DNA from: Dolomedes plantarius
Lineage: Eukaryota; Arthropoda; Arachnida; Araneae; Dolomedidae
Assembly (NCBI GenBank): GCA_907164885.2
Contig: OU015490.1
Location: 216,044,134 to 216,108,133 of the forward strand
Reading direction: 5' to 3'
DNA length: 64,000 nucleotides
Positions 9,905 through 21,544 of this stretch are shown one piece after another (the stretch's first letter is position 1; the number at the start of each line of letters is the position of its first letter). Under the pieces are notes generated by a model. That model was not told the DNA's origin. It saw only the letters and a program-made list of their open reading frames with translations, and ran no database searches. The translations under genes were made by a program, and so were the position numbers.

Positions 9905-12584
9905 CACTAGAACCGCGGGACTTTCGATATACCTAGAACCGCGGAGCGGGTCATTTTGACCCTAGATTGTAAACTTATAAAATATGCCCAAGCGCTTAAT
10001 TTATTTAACTACATAATATTATTTTTAAAATAATAATCATTATTTCTCAGAATTTACATGAAATAATTTATATCAATCAAGATAAATTAATTTAATTTTT
10101 ACAAAATCATATTATTTAAAATTTTATGTCCTTGAGTATAATAACATGTCTCCTTAACAAAATATGACATAAATTTTCTAATTTCAATGGAAAAACAGAG
10201 TATCTCTTTTCAGTATGTTTAGACATAATTTCAAAAAATTAAAATTTAAAAATTTTATCAATTACTAAAAATTTTATCAGCACTTAGTTTTACAGATTAT
10301 AAAATCCAATTTACTGTATGCATTTTGTACAAAACTGAGTAATAAGTGTTGTACATTTTCCACAGATGGGCGCATTACATTTTGAACAGATATCTAGAGT
10401 TTTATTTTCACATTTCAAAATGTGGCATCGGACTCGTTTACGCTTAATTTGTGGTTGTCCGTCGATTTCATTGGTTGCTTCACATGCTCTTTTTGCCACC
10501 TTTTAATGTCGGAAGAGAACAAACTTTTCTCGCAATTCTTCAATCAAGTCTTGAATGAATTTCCGTCTACTCATAGATTTTCCAGTTACAGCTTTATATA
10601 AAACCCAGGCATTGATACAGCAAGGTCCAAAATATTACAAAAAAAACTTGCACCGGCCACCTACGTGAAGCAGACTTGACTGTATATTTCCTTGCCATTT
10701 GTTCAATCACGTCTACACCGTATTTAGTTGCGTTGCAGAAAGCAATTGTATCAGGTAGTTTTTTTGAGTTATCTGCAAATTCTACGTTTGGATGGAGACT
10801 ACTTAGCAACAAAACGTTTTTATCTTTTATACCTTGATAAACAGTTAGACTCATGTATTTATGTGTTAGTACCGTAGTCGAATACAATGTGGATTTTAAC
10901 ATTTTTACAGAGACTAGTATTTTCTTCTTGAGCGTTTTACAGTTCTACAAGGCTGGTGTTTTTGGATTTCAATGCCTCTGCAAGCTTCAGTGTTGAGAAA
11001 ATTTGTTCGTAGTGACATTTCTACATTTGTTCTCATATGGACATATTAGTCGCAGCACTACATGTTCAGAAAGAGAAACGTTGGATGGACTTAGGTTATC
11101 TTTTCCAAGATACGAGAATCTATTTATCAGATATTTTGAGTCAACATCTGCAGACAACGAGAACTTTATTCACACTTATCTGGTTTGTTTGGCATGTATT
11201 GGATAAACCTACACCTAGTTTTTGTAGGAAATAACTGTTCATCTGCAGTTATATTAGGACCTGGTGTAAAGTTAGTCTTGCAATTTTCCATGAAACGATT
11301 CCAGATATCCGAAATAAGGGCAAATTTGTCTGTCTCTAGACGCTTTGATGTTGTTGATTTTATGTCGAAGCGAAAAAATTCAATTTTTTCACGAAATTGG
11401 TCTCTTGACATTGTATTTTGGAAAAATGGTGGTCCTCAGTCCTTTGACCACAAGATATCCAGTTCAAGTCCTTTTGCACAATATATACCATGTGCATATA
11501 AAATTTATATAAAAGCATCTATTTCTTCTAATGTTATATTCAATTCTCTTTCATGATTCTGACGATGAGCTTCATCTTCAGTACATTTCTTTATGTGTTT
11601 CAATATCCATTCTTCTATAAATAGTCTCCAAGCACTTGAAGGACTGTTGTTGATAACATTGCGTTTAGCATGTGGTGTTGGACCCCCAACTTCTTTCAAA
11701 ATATTACACTTTGATTTTCTTCCTCTATCGTTTGTTCCTAATTGAACGAAATTCCAAATTATCCCATCTTTGCCATCTTCATTATTTCCAACTTTGAATG
11801 TTTTTGTCGATTTCTTTTTCAAATTTCTTTGCGTGTATGTATCTTTTCTTGGAATGTTTGATTTTTATTTTTTATCAGATAAATTATCATCAGTATTGTG
11901 ATGAGAAGGACCAGCAATTGTTAAAGCATTGTCAGAGTCATATTCACTTTCATTTTCTTCATCCGAAACCAAATTTTCTTCATTAGCAGGCAGGTATTCA
12001 TCCTCACTACTCAAAATCAAATTTTGAGAAACCTTTTTTCGAACCTTCTGAATCCTTTTAAGATAATTGTTTTAAAAATTCTAAAGCTTCCTGAGCAGCA
12101 AGATTACGGCGTCGTGACATAGTTTTTATACATATACTAATTTCAGAATAAAAGCAACTTCCAAAAGTCTTCTAAATATTCGCAGTAATTTTTCACTGCA
12201 TTCGAACTAGTTCGTGCTTCAAACCTAATATAAAGACCTTGGCTGAAAAACCTTCACTATTCCCTCTTCTGGTACAGTCCATTTAAGGTATTCTAGGGTG
12301 GGGTAGAAGTATTTTACGGTTACAGTTCGAGAAAATGCATCTGTTTTTCGTTATTTGTGCATTAACATTTCTTACGGGTCAAATTGACCCGATCCGCTGT
12401 TCTAGGTTTAAGTGTTAATAATCGGAAAATTATTTATGTTACGAATTTTTAAATTTGGTAAATTGTTCTTCACCTTAAAATATTAAAAGTCATAAAAGGA
12501 ATTTTTTTTTCAATCGATACTTTTCGCGTGGTGATAAATTAAACATCGTTTTGGGTCAAATTGACCCGCTCCGCGGTTCTAGTG
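9905..12584 (-). mobile_element. Degenerate piggyBac transposon, TTAA-flanked
   Basis: TTAA at 9901-9904 and 12585-12588 flanks inverted ends that both begin CACTAGAACCGCGG. The right end continues AGCGGGTCAATTTGACCC. The left end has an extra ~30 bp before repeating CCTAGAACCGCGGAGCGGG, so the end sequence is duplicated there. A third, related end lies inside at about 12378-12417, oriented like the right end and again followed by TTAA. The 2680-bp length and TTAA target fit piggyBac. The transposase on the minus strand is a pseudogene (10311-12120). The element lies in the neuroligin intron and ends only 127 bp from the Tc1 element at 12712. Confidence 0.85.
10311..12120 (-). pseudogene. piggyBac transposase pseudogene
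   Basis: The coding remnant runs from ATG at 12120 (start SRRRNLAAQEALEF) to a stop at 10311. Recognisable blocks in order are an acidic N-terminal region; RLFIEEWIL (about 11600); a block with FRFDIKSTTSKR and ITADEQLFPTKTRCRFIQYM (about 11190-11410), matching the family's DEQL..F.GRC.F.QYM.; then SKYLINRFSYLGKD, PSNVSLSEHVVLRL and NVTTNKF in a shifted frame (about 11000-11160); and a C-terminal Cys-rich zinc domain (CHILKC, CSKCNAPICGKC, CTKC; 10311-10450). Stops and frameshifts separate these blocks. The aspartate expected in the conserved DEQL block is present, but the chain is broken, so it cannot make active transposase. Confidence 0.85.
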
Positions 12585-12711
12585 TTAAATTTTATATCGT
12601 GAGATTTTTTTCCATAAAAAAATTATAATTGTTTATTTCAGGCTTTGTCGTTCATATTCTTTGGTGGCTAGCGTCGCAGGCTCTTGCGGCGTATTGCGAA
12701 CATTGAACATA
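12585..12711. other. Short intronic spacer between piggyBac and Tc1
   Basis: About 120 bp. The half next to the Tc1 (12640-12705, TGGCTAGCGTCGCAGGCTC) is clearly richer in GC than most intron DNA here and resumes after the Tc1 at 14121. It is likely host or older repeat sequence split by the insertion. Confidence 0.4.
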
Positions 12712-14120
12712 CACTGCTGGTCACCCAAATTGCAACTACAAGAAAGACAAGAGATATCACAACAAAATTTATTTTGTAGATAACATGTTGACCAAGTATC
12801 AAATGATTAAATTTATAGACTTCTGTGAAGTGTGGTTCCTGCCAAAATCAGTAGCCAGAGTAGCCGCCATTGTAGGAGATCACCTCTGCCACACGCCTCG
12901 GCATTGATTCAAAGATACTTTGGATGAGTTTTTGGGGTACAGCAGACCAAGCAGTTTCCACACGTTGCCAAAGTTGATCTGCTGTGGCAGCTGAGGATGG
13001 AATCTGGGTCAATCGTAGAGCAACCATGGACCACATGTTTTCTATCGGCGAAAGATCCGGAGAGCGAGGCGGCCAGGGAAGCAATTCAATCTGGCGATTG
13101 ACAAAAAACCGTTGGACAATGCGTGACACGTGTGGTCGCGCATTATCCTGTTGAAATACGGCTGTGGGCAAGCCCTAAATGTAAGGAAGAACAACTGGCT
13201 CCAGCACCTCGGAGATGTAGCGCTGGCTGTTTAAAGTACCGGCAATGCGTACTACAGGTGTGCGAGAGTGATATCCAATACCGCCCCATACCATAATACC
13301 CGGTGCAGGACCAGTGTGGCGGTGCATAACGCAGCTATTCAGCATCCTCTCTTCACGGTGTCTCCATACTCGAATGCGACCATCGTGGTGTTGCAGACAG
13401 AAGCGTGACTCGTCAGTAAAGACAATTTCATTCCATTCTACCGTCCACATCCTTCTGTCATCGCACCATTGGTGGTGGAGACGTCTGTGGTTCTGCGTCA
13501 AGGGTAGACAAAGCAATGGACGTCTTGCGGACAGACCACTCTGCTGTAAACGGCGTCGAATGGTACGCGCAGACACTGGATGTTGCGTTACAGACTGCAT
13601 GTGCCGTGCTATGGTTCGTGATGTGACTGAGCGATCCGTCACTGCCATGCGCACAATTTTCCTGCCATCACGTGAAGTGGTGCGCTGAGGTGGATGCGAT
13701 CGAACACGCCGGTCCGTCGTACCCTCCTGTAACCAACGATCACATATCCGCATTACAGTTGTTTGGTTTCGTCCCACACGACTACCGATTTTCCTGAAAG
13801 ATAATCCATAATCTCGGTAGGCCACTATCCTTCCTTTGTCGAACTCGGATACTTGATAAAAAGATGATCGCTGTTTTCGACGAGGCATAATTGATCGTTT
13901 TTTTGAAAAAACCACAAGAAAAACACAATTGCGGAACTTGAAATCGTCGAAATCTCCAAGCCTTAAATAGCGCTTTGAAGTGGCGCCACAGGCGCGCGTG
14001 ATCTGCGTCTTAGCTGAAATTCTAATCATTTGCATATCTCACCTCCGCTAATGCATGTTGTAAATTTCATGTTATTTGCATGTTTCCTTCAGGGTGTTGC
14101 ATTTACAATGGCCAGCAGTG
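12712..14120 (-). mobile_element. Tc1-family transposon, 1409 bp, nearly intact
   Basis: The ends are inverted copies beginning CACTGCTGG and matching again at AAATGCAAC/AAATTGCAAC about 20 bp in. A TA lies at each outer edge (12710-12711 and 14121-14122), the expected Tc1/mariner target duplication. Length and a single transposase gene on the minus strand are typical. It sits in the 6.5-kb neuroligin intron, close to the right end of the piggyBac. The arms differ at several positions, so the copy is not brand new. Confidence 0.9.
12848..13888 (-). pseudogene. Tc1-like transposase with one in-frame stop
   Basis: Starting at MPRRKQRSSFYQVSEFDKG (ATG at 13888; an upstream in-frame Met at 14035 adds a poorly conserved leader), the frame encodes about 346 residues to 12848, a full Tc1 length. 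The N-terminal part has paired helix-turn-helix character (LSFRKIGSRVGRNQTTVMRI; SARTIRRRLQQSGL). The catalytic core has all three acidic positions: FTDESRF, FQQDNARPH and SPDLSPIENMW. The only visible break is a TAG at 13175-13177 between VVLPYI and GLPTAVFQQDN in the same frame. The element could have been active recently in this lineage. Normally the protein binds the terminal repeats in the nucleus and does cut-and-paste transposition. Confidence 0.88.
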
Positions 14121-14122
14121 TA

Positions 14123-15057
14123 TCTTGAAGAGCCTTGTACTTGACAAGAACCTTGTACATAATACCTATGTTTATTTTTTGATATCGCTTCTACTTTATC
14201 CCCTCTCAAGAAGAAGTAGTGTTCCCATAATACAGCAGCCAGTAAAACTCGTGTTTGGAATTAGGTCGAAAATCCTCAAGACCATGCTTTTCCAACAGAC
14301 GTATCGCAATATCTTACTTTGTGGCCTCGCAAAACCTTTAGTAAAGATGCATAATACTATAAATATAAAAATACGGATTATTTTTTTTCGATTAATATTA
14401 AGAAAGAAATACATAAGTAATGAATATATATCTAGAGATAATTTTTAAAGTAATCAATAATTTGTTTTATGTTCGATAAAATATATTTCCCTTTCCCCTC
14501 TATTGTATTTTCTTTCGGTCCGCAGTAGCTGTCCATACAATAATATGGCTCTCATCACATTTCGAGTTGTTCAAACCTGCTCAAGACAAGTACCTGCCAT
14601 ATTAGTGAAAACAAAATGCTAAAAGATATTGCATGACTTGAAAATTAACAATGCCTGTCATAGTGTTCAAGTAAATGATGGCATTTATTATATGTATTAC
14701 AAACCGTAAATATCGAAAAGTATAATTTTTCCTTCTAAACTTTATTGCAATAGATTTAGCATAAGAACCTCTTACTATTTGTTAAGCCTACATTAATTCT
14801 TTTAAAAAACGTAAATATTCACATCATTATTAATTATAAATTCATTGTGATCTGATTTTATTGAGTTATATAGGTGCGTTCCTCCATTTCTAAGTTCATC
14901 CGTACTCAGATTTTCATTACAAAAGTTTATTTCAGTTCCTGAAGCATAAATTTCTTAAAGCTGAAAAAAAACCTCTTCAAAGAATTGAGATTGGGTCAAA
15001 CAAATTAAAATTGCATTTATTCACTAATGGGCAGCTACTTAATTGTCAAATATTTAC
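14123..15057. other. Neuroligin intron, remainder
   Basis: AT-rich, no element ends recognised. Open frames at 14080-14448 start inside the Tc1 end and look incidental. Confidence 0.55.
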
Positions 15058-15176
15058 CTAAATTCAAATACTTTTGATGAGTGTCGTTATATTCAGGCCA
15101 CCATAGTTTCTCTATTTTACTTTTCTGTCTTTCATTAATTCCTGAATCAACATCATGGGGTGGTCCATTGGGATCA
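15058..15176 (-). CDS. Nlg: Neuroligin exon (119 bp), C-terminal part of cholinesterase-like domain
   Basis: The acceptor TTTTAG|TGATCC and donor TTTAG|GTAAATA bound an exon that starts in phase 2 and ends in phase 1, fitting both neighbours exactly. It encodes GDPNGPPHDVDSG, then KLWWPEYNDTHQKYLNLG. These match the neuroligin block TGDPNQP.....W..Y....Q.YL.IG that follows the TNFAK motif. The join with the previous exon reads NYAKYG-DPNG and with the next one LNLG-VKPR. The phases and family alignment leave little doubt. Confidence 0.92.
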
Positions 15177-15437
15177 CTAAAATAAACGAAAGAAGCAAGC
15201 GTTAATATAATAGCAGTTTAAATATTTGATTCGTATAAACTCAAAATATATTATCCCTTTTGTGGTTAACTTCTTAACATTTTAGTGTACTCTCTAAAAC
15301 ATGTTAACCTGTCTTCTAGATGCGTATTTGTAGTCACTCAACAGTGTTTGATCACCCAACAGTAACTTTTAACATGAAATGTCTTAAAGAATTTTCATGG
15401 TTGAGATATTTTCATAGCTTTGATTCGTTGCTTATTT
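15177..15437 (-). other. Start of the 8439-bp neuroligin intron
   Basis: AT-rich intron sequence; nothing recognised. Confidence 0.5.
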
Positions 15438-16826
<1,389 letters not shown>

Positions 16827-16859
16827 ATACATGTATATATATATATATATATATACATA

Positions 16860-17830
16860 CAAGTATTGTTAATAAGTTCGGGGACTACCTTCCCCCCTCG
16901 TGCCCGGTATGTGGGGGAATTGAAATAACGATGTGGTTTGCAAGTCTGGTTATCTGCGTACGCGTGAAACGTCACATGACGCTTTGCACAACTGCTAAGG
17001 CGCGCAGCTCACCATTTGGCTGCAGACTGTAAGCCTATGATGTCGATGTAGCAGAATGTCCGTTTTGGAGCAACGTTCAAGCATTATATTCTGCTACAAA
17101 TTAGGAAAAACCTCTGCAGAAACGTTACGGTTACTGCAAATAGCGTATCGAGACGAAGCTATGTGCAATTCGAAAGTTTTCAAATGGTACCGCTTCTTTA
17201 AAAATGGGAGAGACACTGTTGCAGATTATCAGCGAAGTGGGTGGCCAGTGACCCCACAAATGGAGGCGAACATCCAACGGGTAGGAGCAGTGGTTGTTTG
17301 GTTGGCTGAAGTTTGTTGGTGCAAGGTACAGAACGAACAAGCTGCTCCAAGCACAAGGTAACATAGTCAACAAATGGTATGAACAGGTTCTTCGTCGTCT
17401 CCGGGAGGTAATCCGTGGTAAACGTCCACACGTTTGGAAATAGTACATGTGGATGTTGTTGCATGACAATGTCCCGTCGCACCGATCCCTGATGGTGCAA
17501 CAAGCCCTTGCTAAACACGGCACCACAGTTCTGCCACATCCCCCGTATTCCCCAAACCTCGTTCCTTGCGATTTCTACCTGTTCCCGAAACTGAAAGATC
17601 ACATCAAGGGCAAGCGGTTTGCAAATGCCGAAGAAGTGATGGCAACAGGGACAACCGCTTTACGACAGCTCAAACGCAACGGTTTCCAGGACTGTTTCCG
17701 GAAGCTGTATCAACGCTGGCAGAAGTATATAGTTGCGGAAGGAAATTATTTTGAAGGTGATTGTGCTCAGAAGACTTTGTAAATGTATTCGTTGTTGTAG
17801 TAAATAAAGTCCCCGAATTGACTGTACGAG
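16860..17830 (+). mobile_element. Internally deleted mariner element within (TA)n
   Basis: The ends share AAGTTCGGGGACT (left, about 16875) and, inverted, AAGTCCCCGAATT (right, about 17809). The outermost bases are CAAGTATTG and, inverted, CTCGTACAG, so the termini are imperfect. (TA)n lies on both sides (16832-16855 and 17831-17852), which suggests insertion into a TA microsatellite. At 971 bp it is about 300 bp shorter than a full mariner. The transposase on the plus strand is broken; see the separate entry. Confidence 0.8.
17056..17782 (+). pseudogene. mariner transposase pseudogene
   Basis: The frame from 17056 encodes an N-terminal DNA-binding part (MSVLEQRSSIIFCYKLGKTS; KVFKWYRFFKNGRDTVADY, matching the family's W..RF..GR.SVED). 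After QMEANIQRVGAVV it loses register. The C-terminal half resumes at 17447 with LLHDNVPSHRS, YSPNLVPCDFYLFPKLK and YFEGD. The spacing between the Asp of HDN and the Asp of PCDF is 34 residues, as in DD34D mariners, so these two catalytic residues survive. The region holding the first Asp is deleted, and a stop precedes the HDN block. No function is expected. Confidence 0.85.
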
Positions 17831-18909
17831 TATATATATATATATATATATATGAAAGAATAAATAGCGTTCCTTTATTAACGTTGTCCTATTGCAATAA
17901 TGCATTATTCCTCAATTTTGACCCGAAATAATCTATTAGTTTTCCCCCTAAAGCCACGCGCCGACATCGTTATATAAGCATTATATAAACGAAAATTCGA
18001 GAACACTGACCTCATGTGGCGTAAGGGTCAGGTGATGAATTCAGACAAATCAAAAAAGTTCAGCACGCCTGTACTCACGGCTGTGAACTAGAGTTTCGCG
18101 CGTCTTTGTGTGGCTGTTCTCCGTCTTGTCAACATGGCGCAATTTGCGCTGCGGGTTTGTTTAACCATTTTTGTAAAGCTCTGGCGGTTTTCGGAGTATC
18201 TGACTCTAAAATGTGATACATCCGTGACTTAGTGTAAGGCAGACCCATGTTAATGGCCAGAACTGATTGTTTGAAGCTTAGTGTAAAATAACGTATGATG
18301 TTCCCGGGAAATTCCTGAAAAATAAATATTCATAGAAATGAAAACGCCTCTTCTTTGAACTGCACCAGCGTGAAAAGATAAGTGATAAATCTGAATAAAA
18401 ATGTGAAAAATAGGTTTTTAGACAGTACCTTGTCTTCAGCGGTGCCAATAATGTCTAAAAACCAATGGATTCTTTCTAGTAATAAGTATGATCTGAGCAA
18501 TAAACATACTTAGACACCGTACAATCCATATGAAATAGAAGAAGAAATAATCAGTGGCTTTATCATTGATCAGCAAACTCGGCGACAGACAAAGTGAAAG
18601 TTAAGTTTAGGAGACCACAAGTAGACTGACGTCACAAACATTGCAACCATGGAGCCAATGGAATCAGTTTGGAATCCTTACTATGTTACTTTTTTATTGG
18701 ACATAATAACCTAAGTTAACTTAGACATTTATTATGACTAAGAGTTGTTTATTATTTTAATTACTCTAGTTTTTATTTACTTTTTAGTAGTTATTTACTA
18801 ACTTTAATCATTTATTTTTTGTTTACTAATTATTAGCAACAGAACATGCTATTCATTAAATCTAAAACAACCAATTATGTGCTTTTAAAGACTATCAGGG
18901 CTATTAACA
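17831..18909. other. Unidentified segment, partly richer in GC, in intron
   Basis: After the TA tract (17831-17852), the part at about 17940-18330 has clearly higher GC than its surroundings. It contains a TATA-like TTATATAAGCATTATATAAA near 17971 and an ATG in good context (TCAACATGGCG, about 18134) that opens a 33-codon frame. No family match is recognised. It could be the 5' end of an old element or an LTR; it could also be an unrelated host fragment. The remainder to 18909 is AT-rich without features. Confidence 0.35.
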
Positions 18910-20895
18910 GGACTAAAGACGCTTAAGCACTACTAACAAATCTTTTATATGTTTATGTCTATTGTCCTTAGAACATAGTCGATTTATTCTAAATAGCTGA
19001 TTAACAATAATATTATAAAATACAGATTTATGTAAGAAAGTTAAGTAACTTTGATATTTTACTATTTTAAAGTCATATTCTGATCTTTTATCATAAAGAT
19101 CAAAAGTAAATTTACTATGAGGATTTATTTTTATATTTATATCTAAGAAGTTTACATTAAGTTTTTCTTGGCTACTTTGTACTAGTTCTAGATTTGGAGG
19201 GTAAAAAGTTAGAGCTATATTATTATTACTATTAATAATAACAATTATGTCATCAATATATCTAAATATTTGGTAATTTCCATTAACAATATTATTAATA
19301 TTATCATCTTCATAAAAATGTAAATATAAATTGGCTAGCATACTGGAAACATTTCCTCCTTGTGGTACCCCTTTAACCTGTAGGTATATACTATTGTTGT
19401 GTACTATATAATTATTACGTACTAAATCTAATAACCTATTGAAATGATTTAGTTTAATATCTTTGTTTAAGTATTGATTATGATTTTTTACTGAAGTTAT
19501 TATTAAATTTATTTTATTTGTGTTATATTATATTTGTGTTATTTTATTTGTGTATATAACTATTTTTTTACTAAAGTTATTATTTAAATCAATTATATTG
19601 ATATTGTTGAATAAATCTTTGAAATAAATATGTCTACAGATTTACAATTATTTAATGTTTGTAGTTTTCTTACCAGACTTAAGCTATTATCAATTATTCC
19701 ACAAACACCAGAAGTTATTACTTTATATATTAATTTTAGGTAATTTAATAGTATTACACTTGCCTTAGTAGCATAAGTGTTGTGACCACAGGTGACTGAT
19801 CTAAAAGCAATAGGTGTTTTATGAAACTTAGGAACTAAAGTAAGATAAGGAAAGTGAAAGTTACCCGCAGTTATACCTAGTAGTTTGTATTTTGCTATTA
19901 TTTTATTGATAATTACACAGGTAGATTCTCTCAAAGGCTCAAACAGATCACAATTGTCTAACAGATTTTTTAAACTTATAGCAAAATATTTTTTTACAAA
20001 TAATAACAAAATTGTTACCAGCTTTATCTACATATGTTATTACAAAATACTCTTGTAAGTTTTTTATAGCTTCTTTTAAGTTTTTATTAAAGTGACTAGA
20101 GACATTTCTCTTATAAGGTTGTTTAGATTGTACTAGCTTCAATAAATGTATTTTCCATAGATTGAAGGCTTCCGTTGGGATAGAATAATTTTTAGCTATT
20201 TTATAAATAAATTTATCTAAATCAGCATTTAAGATATTTACTATCATTTTATTATTCATAGTACTAGGTAAACGATATTTAGTTCCCAAATTCATTTACT
20301 CACGCAGTGCTAAATTATCAACTATATCTAAATTGCCTGTTATTACATGACCATGTGCTGAGTCGACATAACTATTACATTTGGGCAGATGACATAAACA
20401 ATTTAAATTTATAGATTGAGAATAATTTTATGATACCTGATTAAAGTTAAATATACGTCTACCTAAAGGCAGTGTATATATCAAAGCACGTTTAATTTTT
20501 ATATATTTTACTGGAAACATATCATGTAGTTTATCAAATATAGAATTGAAATATTATTTAATTTAGAGTTAGTATATTTTATTACACAATAAGTATTATT
20601 TACATTGTCATATATTTTAAATAAGTTTATTTTTAAATGATTAGCTCTTGTTAATAGTAAATCATATACCAAATGCTGAATATGATAATTCTTTAGTTTA
20701 ATGCTTAAAAATAGATGATATAAATAAATGATATGTTTTTTATAGACAGAAAAAATCCAAGCTTTTAATTTTTTATATTGATAATCATTTATAAACAATT
20801 CTTGAAACTTCAATATTGCATTTTTGTAAGCATTACCTTCAAAAGTCTTACATTTATTATTTTTACCTCTTTTAGTTCTTTTTGCTATCATAGTT
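18910..20895 (-). pseudogene. Decayed reverse transcriptase, probably Penelope-like element
   Basis: Read from 20895 down to 18910, broken frames carry reverse-transcriptase blocks in the right order: YVDKAGNNFVIICK (about 20030); PKFHKTPIAFRSVTCG (about 19810); GVPQGGNVSSMLANLYL (about 19350), the RT motif before the active site; FRYIDDIIVI (about 19250) with the catalytic YIDD; and VNFLDINIKI followed by YDKRSEYDFKIVKY (about 19080-19160). The PK.HK.P..R block and the LD..I...LYDKR stretch point to the Penelope-like group rather than LTR elements, though I cannot exclude another non-LTR clade. No GIY-YIG endonuclease was identified. Frameshifts and stops separate the blocks, so the gene is dead. 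Confidence 0.65.
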
Positions 20896-20921
20896 TCTTC
20901 GATTAGTTGTGGGTAAATAGG

Positions 20922-20924
<3 letters not shown>

Positions 20925-21000
<76 letters not shown>
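20925..21000. repeat. (TA)n microsatellite
   Basis: About 75 bp of uninterrupted TA dinucleotides at the upstream edge of the reverse-transcriptase remnant. Confidence 0.97.
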
Positions 21001-21001
<1 letters not shown>

Positions 21002-21544
21002 CTGTAGATTAATAGTACCAAGATAATTTTTTTCAAGTAAAAAATCATTTATGAACCTTCTATGATCTAATATATAAAGGGTAAGCGTAGTACTAAATTT
21101 TCAAACTGTTTTTCTCAAAACATAATAATCAAGGTTTGTAGATATTTTAAATTCTCCATAACACTTAAGGTTTGTTAAAAATTCATGAAGTGGATAGGGA
21201 AGAATTCTGATACTCTTTACAAAAAAACTGGGTATGCATTTTGCAATTTGACTTCATAAAGGTAATTAAATTTGATTTATAACTTATTAAATGGCCAAAT
21301 TTTGATGAAAATCAGGATGGAATGCAGAAAAAAAATCTAAAAAAATTAACTATTCAAGGGATTAAATAATTGATACCCAGATTGGTTTGTTATGAAGTTT
21401 AAGGTGATTAAAATGCAAAATCGAGGAAATATCTCTAAGGTTAAGAAGCAAGGATCATTTAAAAATTGATTTTATAAATTTCAAATTCTTTAAAAAATCT
21501 TAAAATTATAGTGAGATTGGAAACCTCTTTTAAGGTATTCTATA
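21001..21544. other. Intronic AT-rich spacer
   Basis: No supported feature between the TA tract and the mariner-like element. Confidence 0.5.

Noticed and set aside
11003..11556. Plus-strand frames over the piggyBac remnant
   Set aside because: Antisense of the recognisable transposase blocks.
13314..13688. Plus-strand open frame across the Tc1 transposase
   Set aside because: Antisense shadow of the transposase coding sequence, as are the plus-strand frames at 30401-30651.
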